Of a DNA stretch of 8,839 bases, positions 1 to 6,208 are shown in pieces; position 1 is the stretch's first letter; the number at the start of each line of letters is the position of its first letter. This DNA comes from Verrucomicrobia bacterium UBA4286. Its GTDB lineage: Bacteria > Verrucomicrobiota > Kiritimatiellia > RFP12 > UBA1067. Under the pieces are notes generated by a model. That model did not search any database, was not told the origin of the DNA, and was given only the letters and a program-made list of their open reading frames with translations. The stretch spans positions 1-8,839 of the forward strand of contig DGVK01000084.1 in the NCBI GenBank assembly GCA_002395905.1, given 5' to 3'. The position numbers and the translations under genes were made by a program.

Positions 1-994
1 TGATTGGAATCGTGGCGTTGTCGTAGCCCGAGGCAAGTTGCAGGACGCCGTTGTCCACCTGTATCCTGTCTATCCCGGTTATCGTTACGCCGCCAAGCTG
101 GACGCGTCGCGAGTGAATTCCCTCTGCGCCAGAATTGTTGATAGTGAGAACGCCCGTGCCGGAGATTGTGGAGCCGTCCGCGAGCGACAGCCCGACGTCG
201 CTGCCGCTCTTGCTGTAAACACCAAAAAGTCCGCCGTTGTTGAGCGTAATTGCCGCGCCAGAAAGCGATATGGTTCCACTGCCGCCGCCGAACAGCTTGC
301 CATTGTTGGTGAGCGTGATGTCTGGCGAAGAGCCGAATGCATTGTTATTGAAACCGACAAGGCAGATTCCGTTGCCGTCGCTCTCCACCTCGAACGAGCC
401 CAAGTAGCCGGAGTTGTCGCCTGTGAGGAATGTATAGAACTGCTCGCCGGCGGCATCGGTTTCTTCGCTGTGTTGAACCTTGATGCGCGTGCCGCTCGCT
501 CCGGAAATGGCGGATTCTATCGAAAAACGGCGCCAGCCACTGTTGCCGCTGCCCTCGATTATAGACGGCGCGGACGGCGTTCCGTGAACGGTCATCCCGC
601 CCTTGAGCGTCTTTAGGCTTTTGCCGTCGCCTTGCGATATCTTGGCGTTGTAGATGCGGAGGTCGGCGATGGTGATCTTGCTGCCTGACCCCTTCAGAAG
701 AAAGTTCGCGCCTTCGTCAAGGGTAAACGAAGCGCCTTTGAACGTATTGTCTGCGTTAGCCGTGCCAGGAGTGCGCGTGGTAAGTCCTCCGTTTACGAGG
801 TAGTTTTTCCCGGCCACTGGCGCACCGCCCGGGAAATGCGCGCCGCTTATGATTGAATTCTGGTTGTATCCATCGTCGGCCGACTGCACGACGTAACCGC
901 TCGTGTCGCTGATGGCCTTTTCCCATGCGTGTGCGGACGTGCAGATCGATCCGCCGCCAAATGCAATCACACCAGCTATAAGAAGTCTCTTCAT
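1..994 (-). CDS. Exported beta-strand repeat (autotransporter/adhesin-like) protein, 3' part missing
   Basis: An open frame of 331 codons starts with ATG at 994 and runs off the left edge without a stop, so the C-terminus is unknown. Residues 1-23 look like a Sec signal peptide: Lys-Arg, a hydrophobic stretch, then Ala-His-Ala before Trp24. The rest is rich in Gly, Ser, Asn and Thr, with alternating hydrophobic residues as in a beta-helix or beta-solenoid. Three imperfect units centred on Asn-Asn/Gly turns are visible: ITLTNNGKLFG (226-236), ITLNNGGLFG (249-258) and LTINNSGAEG (283-292). The segment ISGTGVLTINN resembles autotransporter-associated beta-strand repeats. AAGGAG lies 8 nt before the ATG, which supports the start. 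The gene follows the GH99-like gene by 32 bp and is probably co-transcribed. It is likely a surface or secreted structural or glycan-binding protein; the anchor (autotransporter barrel, PEP-CTERM or other) cannot be seen. It uses more AT-ending codons than gyrA. Confidence 0.8.
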   Translation of the reverse strand, partial: MKRLLIAGVIAFGGGSICTSAHAWEKAISDTSGYVVQSADDGYNQNSIISGAHFPGGAPVAGKNYLVNGGLTTRTPGTANADNTFKGASFTLDEGANFLLKGSGSKITIADLRIYNAKISQGDGKSLKTLKGGMTVHGTPSAPSIIEGSGNSGWRRFSIESAISGASGTRIKVQHSEETDAAGEQFYTFLTGDNSGYLGSFEVESDGNGICLVGFNNNAFGSSPDITLTNNGKLFGGGSGTISLSGAAITLNNGGLFGVYSKSGSDVGLSLADGSTISGTGVLTINNSGAEGIHSRRVQLGGVTITGIDRIQVDNGVLQLASGYDNATIPI

Positions 995-1026
995 GGTTTT
1001 GTCTCCTTGTCGGTTTGTTTGCTTGT
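995..1026 (-). promoter_or_regulatory. Short A/C-rich intergenic leader with strong RBS
   Basis: This 32 bp spacer separates the TAA of the GH99-like gene from the ATG of the beta-strand repeat gene. Read on the minus strand it is rich in CAAA-type words and ends with AAGGAGAC 6 nt before the start (core AAGGAG, 8 nt). There is no hairpin with a T-run, so nothing suggests that transcription stops here. This supports a two-gene transcript. Confidence 0.6.
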
Positions 1027-2187
1027 TTACTTGAACACCTCTTTGATCGCTTCAAGACAGCCAAAGCCCCAGCGTTCGTCCGGCTCAAGATAAGAGCCTT
1101 CCGTCCATTCGTTCCAAGAGTTGATGGTTATGAGCTTCGGCAGGCCCGGCCCGGCGTTCTTGTCCGTCCAGTCCTTGACTCGCTTGAGCGACTCCTTGAA
1201 CTTGGCCGGTGTCGAGTTCATGACGGTGGGCATCACGACCTCGGCCGGGAAGCGCGGGTTCGTATCCCATCCAACGGACGCATGGGCGAAGTACGCCTTG
1301 AGTCCAAGTTCCTTCTTCGCGGCGTCGAAACGCGCCTCGCCCTTTCTGGTCCATTCGGAATAGTCCGGGTTGCCCCGCGCCTTCGCCCAATGCACGAAGT
1401 TGTAGATCGTCGCGGAGTCGATGCCGAGCTTCGCGACCATGTCCCTGTTCAGCCCGACGTCGCAGGCCATGATGTGCGCGCCGCCGAAGCCGGCCTTTGC
1501 GCACTCTGCGCGGAACCCGTCCAGCGCGGTGGCGGCATTCTCGATCCCGCCGAGGCCTCCGATGAACGTCGCCATTTCGTATATCATCAAGACGGGCTTG
1601 CCGCCGATGCGGTAATAATTCGGGCGCGAGAAGTACATCTCAATCCAGCGGCGCGAAATCTTCCGGAACTCTTCGGCGTCGACACCTGCGCGCCAGATCG
1701 GCTTGTTCCATTCCTTGTCGGCGGCCTTGTTGTCCCAAAGCTTGACGACGTTGTGGTTCGCCCACATTATGAAGAACTTCATCTTCCCGTTGTTCGGCGC
1801 GCCGAGGAAGCCCTTGTCCAGCGCGTCTTCCAAGAACGGCCTGCCGCAGTACCAGTACCAGTCGTAGATGAATGTGTTGACGCCGTGGGAGACGGCGGCG
1901 TCGATCTTCTTCTCCACGGCCTTCGGGTCGGCTTCGTTCTCATAGCCCCAGAGCGGTTTGCGGGGCTGTTCGTGGCCTTCCCATTTCGGGCGCGCCTCCC
2001 ACACGCTCTGCCATTCGCCTTTCCCGGCGTCGAATATGCCGAGTTCCTTCCAGCGCGGCTCGGGCTGGTAGGCAGGCCACACGTATGCAGCAATGTCATA
2101 GTCGGATGCATCCGCGCCCATGAGCGGCGCAAGCATCGATAGCCCGGCCGCACACAGCACACACATGTTTTTAACTTTACGCACCAT
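1027..2187 (-). CDS. Exported GH99-like / WbsX-family (PF14307-type) glycan-active enzyme
   Basis: The protein has 386 residues. Residues 1-27 form a signal peptide with basic start, hydrophobic core and Ala-Asp-Ala cleavage site, so it acts outside the cytoplasm. The mature part shows the usual order of the WbsX/GH99-like TIM-barrel group: an opening strand with YVWPAYQPEPRW (35-46), a GVNTFIYDWYWYCGRPFLEDAL block (102-123), MWANHN (141-146), RIGGKPVLMIYE (193-204), and near the C-terminus NSWNEWTEGSYLEPD (356-370). In that last motif Glu360 and Glu363 match the spacing of the E-x-x-E pair used by GH99 endo-alpha-mannosidases. Many relatives are named 'glycosyltransferase WbsX', but a signal peptide and the Glu pair fit an exported hydrolase better. 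The substrate is unknown. GGAGG lies 10 nt before the ATG. The gene is divergent from an AraC regulator and precedes the repeat protein. Confidence 0.82.
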   Translation of the reverse strand: MVRKVKNMCVLCAAGLSMLAPLMGADASDYDIAAYVWPAYQPEPRWKELGIFDAGKGEWQSVWEARPKWEGHEQPRKPLWGYENEADPKAVEKKIDAAVSHGVNTFIYDWYWYCGRPFLEDALDKGFLGAPNNGKMKFFIMWANHNVVKLWDNKAADKEWNKPIWRAGVDAEEFRKISRRWIEMYFSRPNYYRIGGKPVLMIYEMATFIGGLGGIENAATALDGFRAECAKAGFGGAHIMACDVGLNRDMVAKLGIDSATIYNFVHWAKARGNPDYSEWTRKGEARFDAAKKELGLKAYFAHASVGWDTNPRFPAEVVMPTVMNSTPAKFKESLKRVKDWTDKNAGPGLPKLITINSWNEWTEGSYLEPDERWGFGCLEAIKEVFK

Positions 2188-2197
2188 TTTCTCTCTA

Positions 2198-2202
2198 CCT
2201 CC
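2198..2202 (-). promoter_or_regulatory. Shine-Dalgarno site of the GH99-like gene
   Basis: GGAGG on the minus strand lies 10 nt before the ATG at 2187. It sits within the ten-base word TGGAGGTAGA, which recurs exactly in front of the 664-residue exported enzyme at 5220. Confidence 0.7.
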
Positions 2203-2233
2203 AATTCTCTGCCTTGTCCTTTAGGCGGTGCAT

Positions 2234-2262
2234 ATTATAGCATTTTACTGCGACTTCTTCAC
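2234..2262 (-). promoter_or_regulatory. Extended -10 promoter for the GH99-like gene and repeat-protein gene
   Basis: On the minus strand a perfect TATAAT (2239 down to 2234) is preceded by TGC (2242-2240), which makes an extended -10 element (TGnTATAAT). The -35 position, 17 bp upstream (2262-2257), reads GTGAAG and matches the consensus poorly. A weak -35 is common with an extended -10 and is typical of promoters that need an activator. Transcription would start near 2227, leaving a leader of about 40 nt with the GGAGG site. No mapped start is available; this is motif evidence only. Confidence 0.65.
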
Positions 2263-2290
2263 TATAACATATTGCCGCGATTTGCACTAT
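2258..2290. promoter_or_regulatory. Candidate AraC-type operator: direct repeat of CACTAT
   Basis: The word T-x-CACTAT occurs at 2258-2265 and again at 2283-2290, 25 bp apart in the same orientation. The first copy lies over the -35 region of the minus-strand promoter and the second over the -35 box of the plus-strand promoter. AraC-family proteins usually bind direct repeats near -35 elements, so this is a reasonable operator candidate. Six-base repeats also occur by chance, so confidence is low. Confidence 0.3.
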
Positions 2291-2310
2291 CCGACACAGT
2301 ATGGTATAAT
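2282..2310 (+). promoter_or_regulatory. Near-consensus sigma70 promoter of the AraC-type regulator
   Basis: TTGCAC (2282-2287) and a perfect TATAAT (2305-2310) are separated by exactly 17 bp, five of six and six of six matches to the consensus. Transcription would start about 6-8 nt after the -10 box, at 2316-2318, which coincides with the preferred ATG of the regulator at 2318. This implies a leaderless mRNA. Confidence 0.75.
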
Positions 2311-2317
2311 GCATCCC

Positions 2318-3229
2318 ATGGACAAGTACAATATACACTACTGCCCTGTAGGCCTGGCACAACGCCAGTTCGGGATATATGTAACCGGTGCGGGAATGGA
2401 AGATACCAAACCCGGCGAACCTTATCCCCACGACTACCATTCGTCCGACTACTACTTCACCTGGAGCAAGGGCCGTTCGCTTACCGACTGGGAATATCAG
2501 ATTCTCTATATAAGGAGCGGCTGTGGCGAAATCGAATTCGAGCGCGGCAAGAGCATCGCCATTCGAGCCGGAACAGTCGTCATTCTGCATCCGGGCGAAT
2601 GGCATCGCTACCGCCCCGATCCGAAAACAGGCTGGAGCGAAGCCTACATTGGCGTCGGCGGCAACTTCCTCGAACGGATATTCGCAAAACCGTTCTTCAG
2701 CGGACCGCCGACGATCATAACGGTTCCGCCGGATGGAAAGTTCGGCAGGGAAATAGTGGAACTTGTCGGGGAGATTCAAACCTCAAGTGCAGAACAGCCG
2801 TACACCATCGCGCTGAAAACCATGCAGCTTGCCGTCACTCTGTTCACCGAACACCCGAACATGGCGGGGCGGCCGTCGCACAACGCGGCCATACGCGGCG
2901 CCAATCTGTACATCGCCCACCACCTTGAAGAAGTTGTGGATTTTGAGGCGCTGGCCAGACGGCTCGGCATGGGTCACACTCTGTTCAGAAGACGGTTTCG
3001 CGAATACAACGGCATGTCGCCGCTGGAATATCAGATATCATTGCGCATCCGCCGGGCCATGCGCCTGCTTGAAAGCACCGATCTCCCGATAGCACGGATC
3101 GCGGAGGAGACGGGGTTCGAGTCCCACGCCTACTTCTCGCGCCTCTTCCACGCGCGCACCGGCGCGTCGCCGATTCAGTTCAGGCGCGCGCGGGCGGTTG
3201 CACGGCAGGGGGCGGCGGCGCCGGTTTAG
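2318..3229 (+). CDS. AraC-family transcriptional regulator with cupin-like sensor domain
   Basis: From ATG 2318 the protein has 303 residues, normal for the family. The N-terminal half is a cupin-like sugar-sensing fold, seen in YIRSGCGEIEF (64-74) and the strand RAGTVVILHPGEWHRY (83-98). The C-terminal quarter is the double helix-turn-helix DNA-binding domain: helix-turn-helix 1 at about 206-227 (FEALARRLGMGHTLFRRRF) and helix-turn-helix 2 at about 256-277 (IARIAEETGFESHAYFSRLF), followed by TGASPIQFRR. The frame is open back to GTG 2228 and has another ATG at 2309. A strong promoter spans 2282-2310, so GTG 2228 would lie upstream of the transcription start and ATG 2309 inside the -10 box; this favours 2318. 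No Shine-Dalgarno site precedes it. It is divergent from the GH99-like gene and convergent with the DUF6259-like gene, so it probably controls glycan use. Its ligand is unknown. Confidence 0.88.
   Translation: MDKYNIHYCPVGLAQRQFGIYVTGAGMEDTKPGEPYPHDYHSSDYYFTWSKGRSLTDWEYQILYIRSGCGEIEFERGKSIAIRAGTVVILHPGEWHRYRPDPKTGWSEAYIGVGGNFLERIFAKPFFSGPPTIITVPPDGKFGREIVELVGEIQTSSAEQPYTIALKTMQLAVTLFTEHPNMAGRPSHNAAIRGANLYIAHHLEEVVDFEALARRLGMGHTLFRRRFREYNGMSPLEYQISLRIRRAMRLLESTDLPIARIAEETGFESHAYFSRLFHARTGASPIQFRRARAVARQGAAAPV
3226..3229. other. Overlapping stop codons of two convergent genes
   Basis: The four bases TTAG hold the TAG of the AraC gene on the plus strand (3227-3229) and the TAA of the DUF6259-like gene on the minus strand (3228-3226). 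No intergenic space exists, and I see no hairpin plus T-run on either strand nearby, so each transcript probably runs into the other gene. Confidence 0.9.
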
Positions 3230-5220
3230 CGGACGATGCGGCGAAGCTCGTGCGGCGCGAGGGAGAGCGTCTTCACGGCGTCGGTCGAACAGTCGCGGTA
3301 TTCGACCGTCTGCGGGCGGTCTGTGAGGTTGGCCGCGAGCAGCACAACCTCGCCGTCGGCCGTGCGCCACCAGTTGCCGATGACGTCTGTCATCTCGGCG
3401 AACCTGCTCGGCGGCAGCTTGAACGTCTTGTCGAACAGACGGAAGTGCGGGCGGCGTCCGAGCCATTCGTAGGTCGTCGTGCCGACCGGTCCGGCGAAGC
3501 GCAGTTCGTCGAGCATACTGCCGTAGGCGAGTGCGTCGAGGTTCGCCTGGCGGAACGCGCAGAGTTCTCGCAGTATCGCGCACTTCTCCGGGCGGTCGAG
3601 AATGTCGGGCAGGAACCACCCGAGCGAATTGCCCCACAAAAGCTCCCTCGTCTGGAGCGCGCGGAACGCGGGCGGCGCGTCGTCGTTGTTCTCGGGACTG
3701 CAGAAATACGTCGTCCAGCCGGAGTATACGGCGTTGTGGAACGGGACGTCCTCCGGCGTGCGCTCCACAACCTGCAGATAGCCGTCGACCATCCCTATGT
3801 ACGCCTCGCCCGCGCCTTCGGTAGTGATGAACGCGCCCTTTGCGTTCCAGGCGCGGCGTATCGGCGCAAGCGCCGCCTCGTAACCGTCATACCACCACGC
3901 GCCGCCGCCTACCGGGTGGCCGTGGGCGGGGTCGTAGCAGGCGCAGCCTTCCGCCGCGCCGATCTGGTCGATGAAGATCGATTGCGCGCCAAGCCCGTCA
4001 AGTATGCGCGAAGTGAAATTGAGCATGACGCGGTGCCATTCGGGCCGCGACGGACACATCACCGCCAGTTCGGGCGTCCACGGCGCGTATTTCTCGATGT
4101 AGCGGGAACCGTCCGCACGCATGATGGAATAAGGCTCGGCCATGAGGAAGCCGCTTGTCGTCGCCGTCCACAGCCGTCCGTTGGTGTATGGCATCGGCTC
4201 CTGGTTGATGGATCTGCAGAACGCGATGCACTCCTTTGTGCCGGGCTGCTCGGGGAAATACTCGGGGTAGTTCACATCGTGGCCGGAATGCTGCCAAAGG
4301 TGCCAGTGGAGCCCAGTCGTCCAGCCGGGGAATATCTCCTTTGCGCGCGCAAGCGTGTTCGACGCGGCGTCCGGATGGCCGTGGATGTTTATCCAGAGCG
4401 GTATCTCGCAGATGCGGCGAGGATAGCCCGGAATATCCTTCACCGGGCCTCTGGCCGCCCACTTCTGCCTGAGCGCGAAATCGCGGTAGCGCCTGGCGGC
4501 CGACCACCAGTCGCCTTTCAACGGCGCGAGCACGACGCTGTAGCGCGGACCTTCCGCGCCGAGTTCCACGGGCGTCTCGAAGCGGATGTTCTGCTCGCCC
4601 TCCACATACATTCTTTTGATGCGCGCGTCGGGGTCTTCCGCGGCGATGTAGAGACCGTCGGCGCCGATGAAAAACGCGGCGACCATCGGCGCATGGCCCA
4701 GATAGTCGAAGCGGCGGCGCCTGCCGGCGGAGCGCTTCTTGAACAGGCGCGCCCCGTGGTCCCGCCACGGCAGCATCGCGTCGCCCTCGCCGTCACGCGT
4801 GACGCGGGCGAAGCGCGGGAAGTCGGTGGAAAAGAGTTTCCAGCGCGGAGTGCGGCAGTCGAAGGAGAGCCGCCACGCCTGGGAACCGTCCGTCCGGCGC
4901 TCGATGTCGACGCGCGCATCAAGGACGCCGCGCATTCCGCCGAGCGGTATGTCGCGCCAAAGGAGCGTTTCGCCGCCGTGCGCGGCGGTGCGCTCGAACG
5001 ACGCCGCGTCGCCGGCGGCGACGTCCAGCCGCTCGCAGAGGTTGGATGACGACGCGAACACCGCCTTCCAGAGATCGCCGCCGCCCGTGGCGAACTCGGC
5101 GCCGCCGACAGCTATCGAGCGGAGAACGCCGCCGCCGTCCAGCCGCACATCCATCCGCGCCCCGGCGAGCGCCGCCGCAGAAGCGCAAAGCACCGCACAA
5201 GTGAAACATATCTTTGTCAT
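3226..5220 (-). CDS. Exported putative glycoside hydrolase, DUF6259-like
   Basis: The protein has 664 residues. A signal peptide covers about 1-19, with Ala-Leu-Ala before Gly20, so it is exported. Residues 20-250 look like an N-terminal beta-sandwich, 260-560 like a TIM barrel, and about 620-664 like a small C-terminal beta domain (GEVVLLAANLTDRPQTVEY). In the barrel, GLHWHLWQHSGHDVNYPEYFP (303-323), SIFIDQIGAAEG (414-425) and AFITTEGAGE (463-472) are typical of sugar-cleaving enzymes. Asp418 and Glu468 at strand ends are the best candidates for nucleophile and acid/base, but this is inferred. I recall proteins of this pattern under DUF6259 in Lentisphaerota and relatives. The basic run KKRSAGRRRR (161-170) is unusual in an exported protein and could bind an acidic glycan. 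GGAGG lies 4 nt before the ATG. The gene starts 43 bp after the FabH-like gene and overlaps the stop of the AraC gene. Confidence 0.75.
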   Translation of the reverse strand: MTKICFTCAVLCASAAALAGARMDVRLDGGGVLRSIAVGGAEFATGGGDLWKAVFASSSNLCERLDVAAGDAASFERTAAHGGETLLWRDIPLGGMRGVLDARVDIERRTDGSQAWRLSFDCRTPRWKLFSTDFPRFARVTRDGEGDAMLPWRDHGARLFKKRSAGRRRRFDYLGHAPMVAAFFIGADGLYIAAEDPDARIKRMYVEGEQNIRFETPVELGAEGPRYSVVLAPLKGDWWSAARRYRDFALRQKWAARGPVKDIPGYPRRICEIPLWINIHGHPDAASNTLARAKEIFPGWTTGLHWHLWQHSGHDVNYPEYFPEQPGTKECIAFCRSINQEPMPYTNGRLWTATTSGFLMAEPYSIMRADGSRYIEKYAPWTPELAVMCPSRPEWHRVMLNFTSRILDGLGAQSIFIDQIGAAEGCACYDPAHGHPVGGGAWWYDGYEAALAPIRRAWNAKGAFITTEGAGEAYIGMVDGYLQVVERTPEDVPFHNAVYSGWTTYFCSPENNDDAPPAFRALQTRELLWGNSLGWFLPDILDRPEKCAILRELCAFRQANLDALAYGSMLDELRFAGPVGTTTYEWLGRRPHFRLFDKTFKLPPSRFAEMTDVIGNWWRTADGEVVLLAANLTDRPQTVEYRDCSTDAVKTLSLAPHELRRIVR

Positions 5221-5263
5221 TCTACCTCCATCCTTTCACATCAACGACACTGGTGTTGGAAAA
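5221..5263 (-). other. 43 bp spacer between the FabH-like and DUF6259-like genes
   Basis: The spacer holds GGAGG (5225-5229) in the word TGGAGGTAGA and a small imperfect hairpin (5242-5258, six pairs, one bulged base, four-base loop). No T-run follows the hairpin on the coding strand, so it is not a convincing intrinsic terminator. No promoter with both boxes is visible. Confidence 0.45.
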
Positions 5264-6190
5264 TCAGACTAGACCGGCTGCGGCGCCGGGGGCGAGGCGC
5301 ACCGTCGCGGCGGACGCCGAAAGCCCCGCGCCGAATGCCGCGAGAAGCGCCCGCCCTCCGCGCGCATGGCGCGCCAGAGCGAGCGGCACCGAACATGAAC
5401 CGGGGTTCGCGAACTCCGCCCCGCAGGTGACGAGCTTTTCGTCAACGCCGAGGCTCTTCGCCAGCTGGCGCACCATATACATGTTCGCCTGGTGCGGCAC
5501 GAAGAGGTCGAACCCGTCGCCGAATCCGCGCAGAAACCGCGTCACGTCGGCCGCCACAAACGAAAAAACCTTGAATCCGTCCATCTTGACCGGTCCCGAC
5601 TCTCCGCACGAAAGCGCATCGGACGCCCGCGTGAAAAAGCCGAATGCCGACTCTCCGCCGCCGTCCGCACGCGTCCGCACGAGCGTCGCCGTCGATGCAT
5701 CGGAAAAAAGCGGCGCGGTGGCCGCGTCGGCGCCGTCCACAAGCCGCGACTGCACGTCGCCGTCCACCACAAGCACCGCGCGCCCCGTGTCCCGCGCGAT
5801 CGCCGACGCCGTGTAGAGCGCATAAGGATAGGCGGCGCAGGCGAGCTGCAGATCCAGCGCAGGAGCGTGCGGCTCCAGCCCAAGCTCGGCGGCGAGCCGC
5901 GTCGCAAGCCCGGGGAAGCGCCGGTCGCCGGAGAACGTCGCGGCCACAAGCCCGCCGACATCCTCCGGCCGGACTCCTTCCATGACGCCGCGGGCGGCGC
6001 GAAGCGAAAGCGAAAAGAGATCCTCCCCCTCGCCGACGACGCGCCGCACGGCAAAGCCCGTGGCGGCGATTGTCGCGGCCGGAGCCGAGGCCGAGTTGTC
6101 GAGCTCGCGCGAGCCGACCGCGCCGCATACGCGCTCTATCACAAGCTCTGTAACATGTATCATGCGAATGTCGCCGACGTCTGCCGCCAT
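5264..6190 (-). CDS. FabH-like 3-oxoacyl-ACP synthase III (ketoacyl synthase III), divergent
   Basis: The protein has 308 residues, close to the usual length near 317 for FabH. The catalytic triad of the family is complete: Cys118 in LDLQLACAAYPYAL, His233 in VPHQAN, and Asn262 in EFANPGSCSVPLAL. The C-terminal FGAGLSASAATVRL matches the last strand of the fold. FabH normally joins acetyl-CoA or another acyl-CoA with malonyl-ACP to start fatty acid synthesis. This copy departs from the housekeeping enzyme: the N-terminal TSDEWI..RTGI block is largely replaced, the GDGAGA loop reads SDASTA (163-168), and GNTSAASVP reads ANPGSCSVP. A specialised primer or acyl chain is therefore possible, and no other fatty acid gene is in view. 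AAGGAG lies 8 nt before the ATG. A second in-frame ATG at codon 10 is possible. The gene follows the exonuclease by 18 bp and is likely in the same transcript. Confidence 0.82.
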   Translation of the reverse strand: MAADVGDIRMIHVTELVIERVCGAVGSRELDNSASAPAATIAATGFAVRRVVGEGEDLFSLSLRAARGVMEGVRPEDVGGLVAATFSGDRRFPGLATRLAAELGLEPHAPALDLQLACAAYPYALYTASAIARDTGRAVLVVDGDVQSRLVDGADAATAPLFSDASTATLVRTRADGGGESAFGFFTRASDALSCGESGPVKMDGFKVFSFVAADVTRFLRGFGDGFDLFVPHQANMYMVRQLAKSLGVDEKLVTCGAEFANPGSCSVPLALARHARGGRALLAAFGAGLSASAATVRLAPGAAAGLV

Positions 6191-6208
6191 GATGAAGACT
6201 CCTTCGGT

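Noticed and set aside
38..616. A 192-codon open frame on the plus strand
   Set aside because: It is antisense to the beta-strand repeat gene, whose frame is open for 331 codons with a signal peptide and ribosome site.
1849..1866. Short tandem CCAGTA repeat
   Set aside because: It encodes the Trp-Tyr-Trp-Tyr stretch of the GH99-like protein and needs no other explanation.
1015..2142. A 375-codon open frame on the plus strand
   Set aside because: It is antisense to the GH99-like gene, which has clear family motifs, a signal peptide and a ribosome site. The plus-strand product has no recognisable pattern.
2228..2317. N-terminal extension of the AraC regulator from GTG 2228
   Set aside because: The segment contains the promoter boxes, and its translation does not resemble the start of AraC-family proteins. 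ATG 2318 fits better.
3250..5049. A 599-codon open frame on the plus strand
   Set aside because: It lies wholly antisense to the DUF6259-like gene, has no recognisable domain, and is very rich in Arg, Ala and Val, as expected for a shadow of GC-rich codons. The minus-strand frame has a signal peptide, ribosome site and enzyme motifs.
5242..5258. Hairpin behind the FabH-like gene as an intrinsic terminator
   Set aside because: The stem has only six pairs with a bulge, and no T-run follows on the minus strand.
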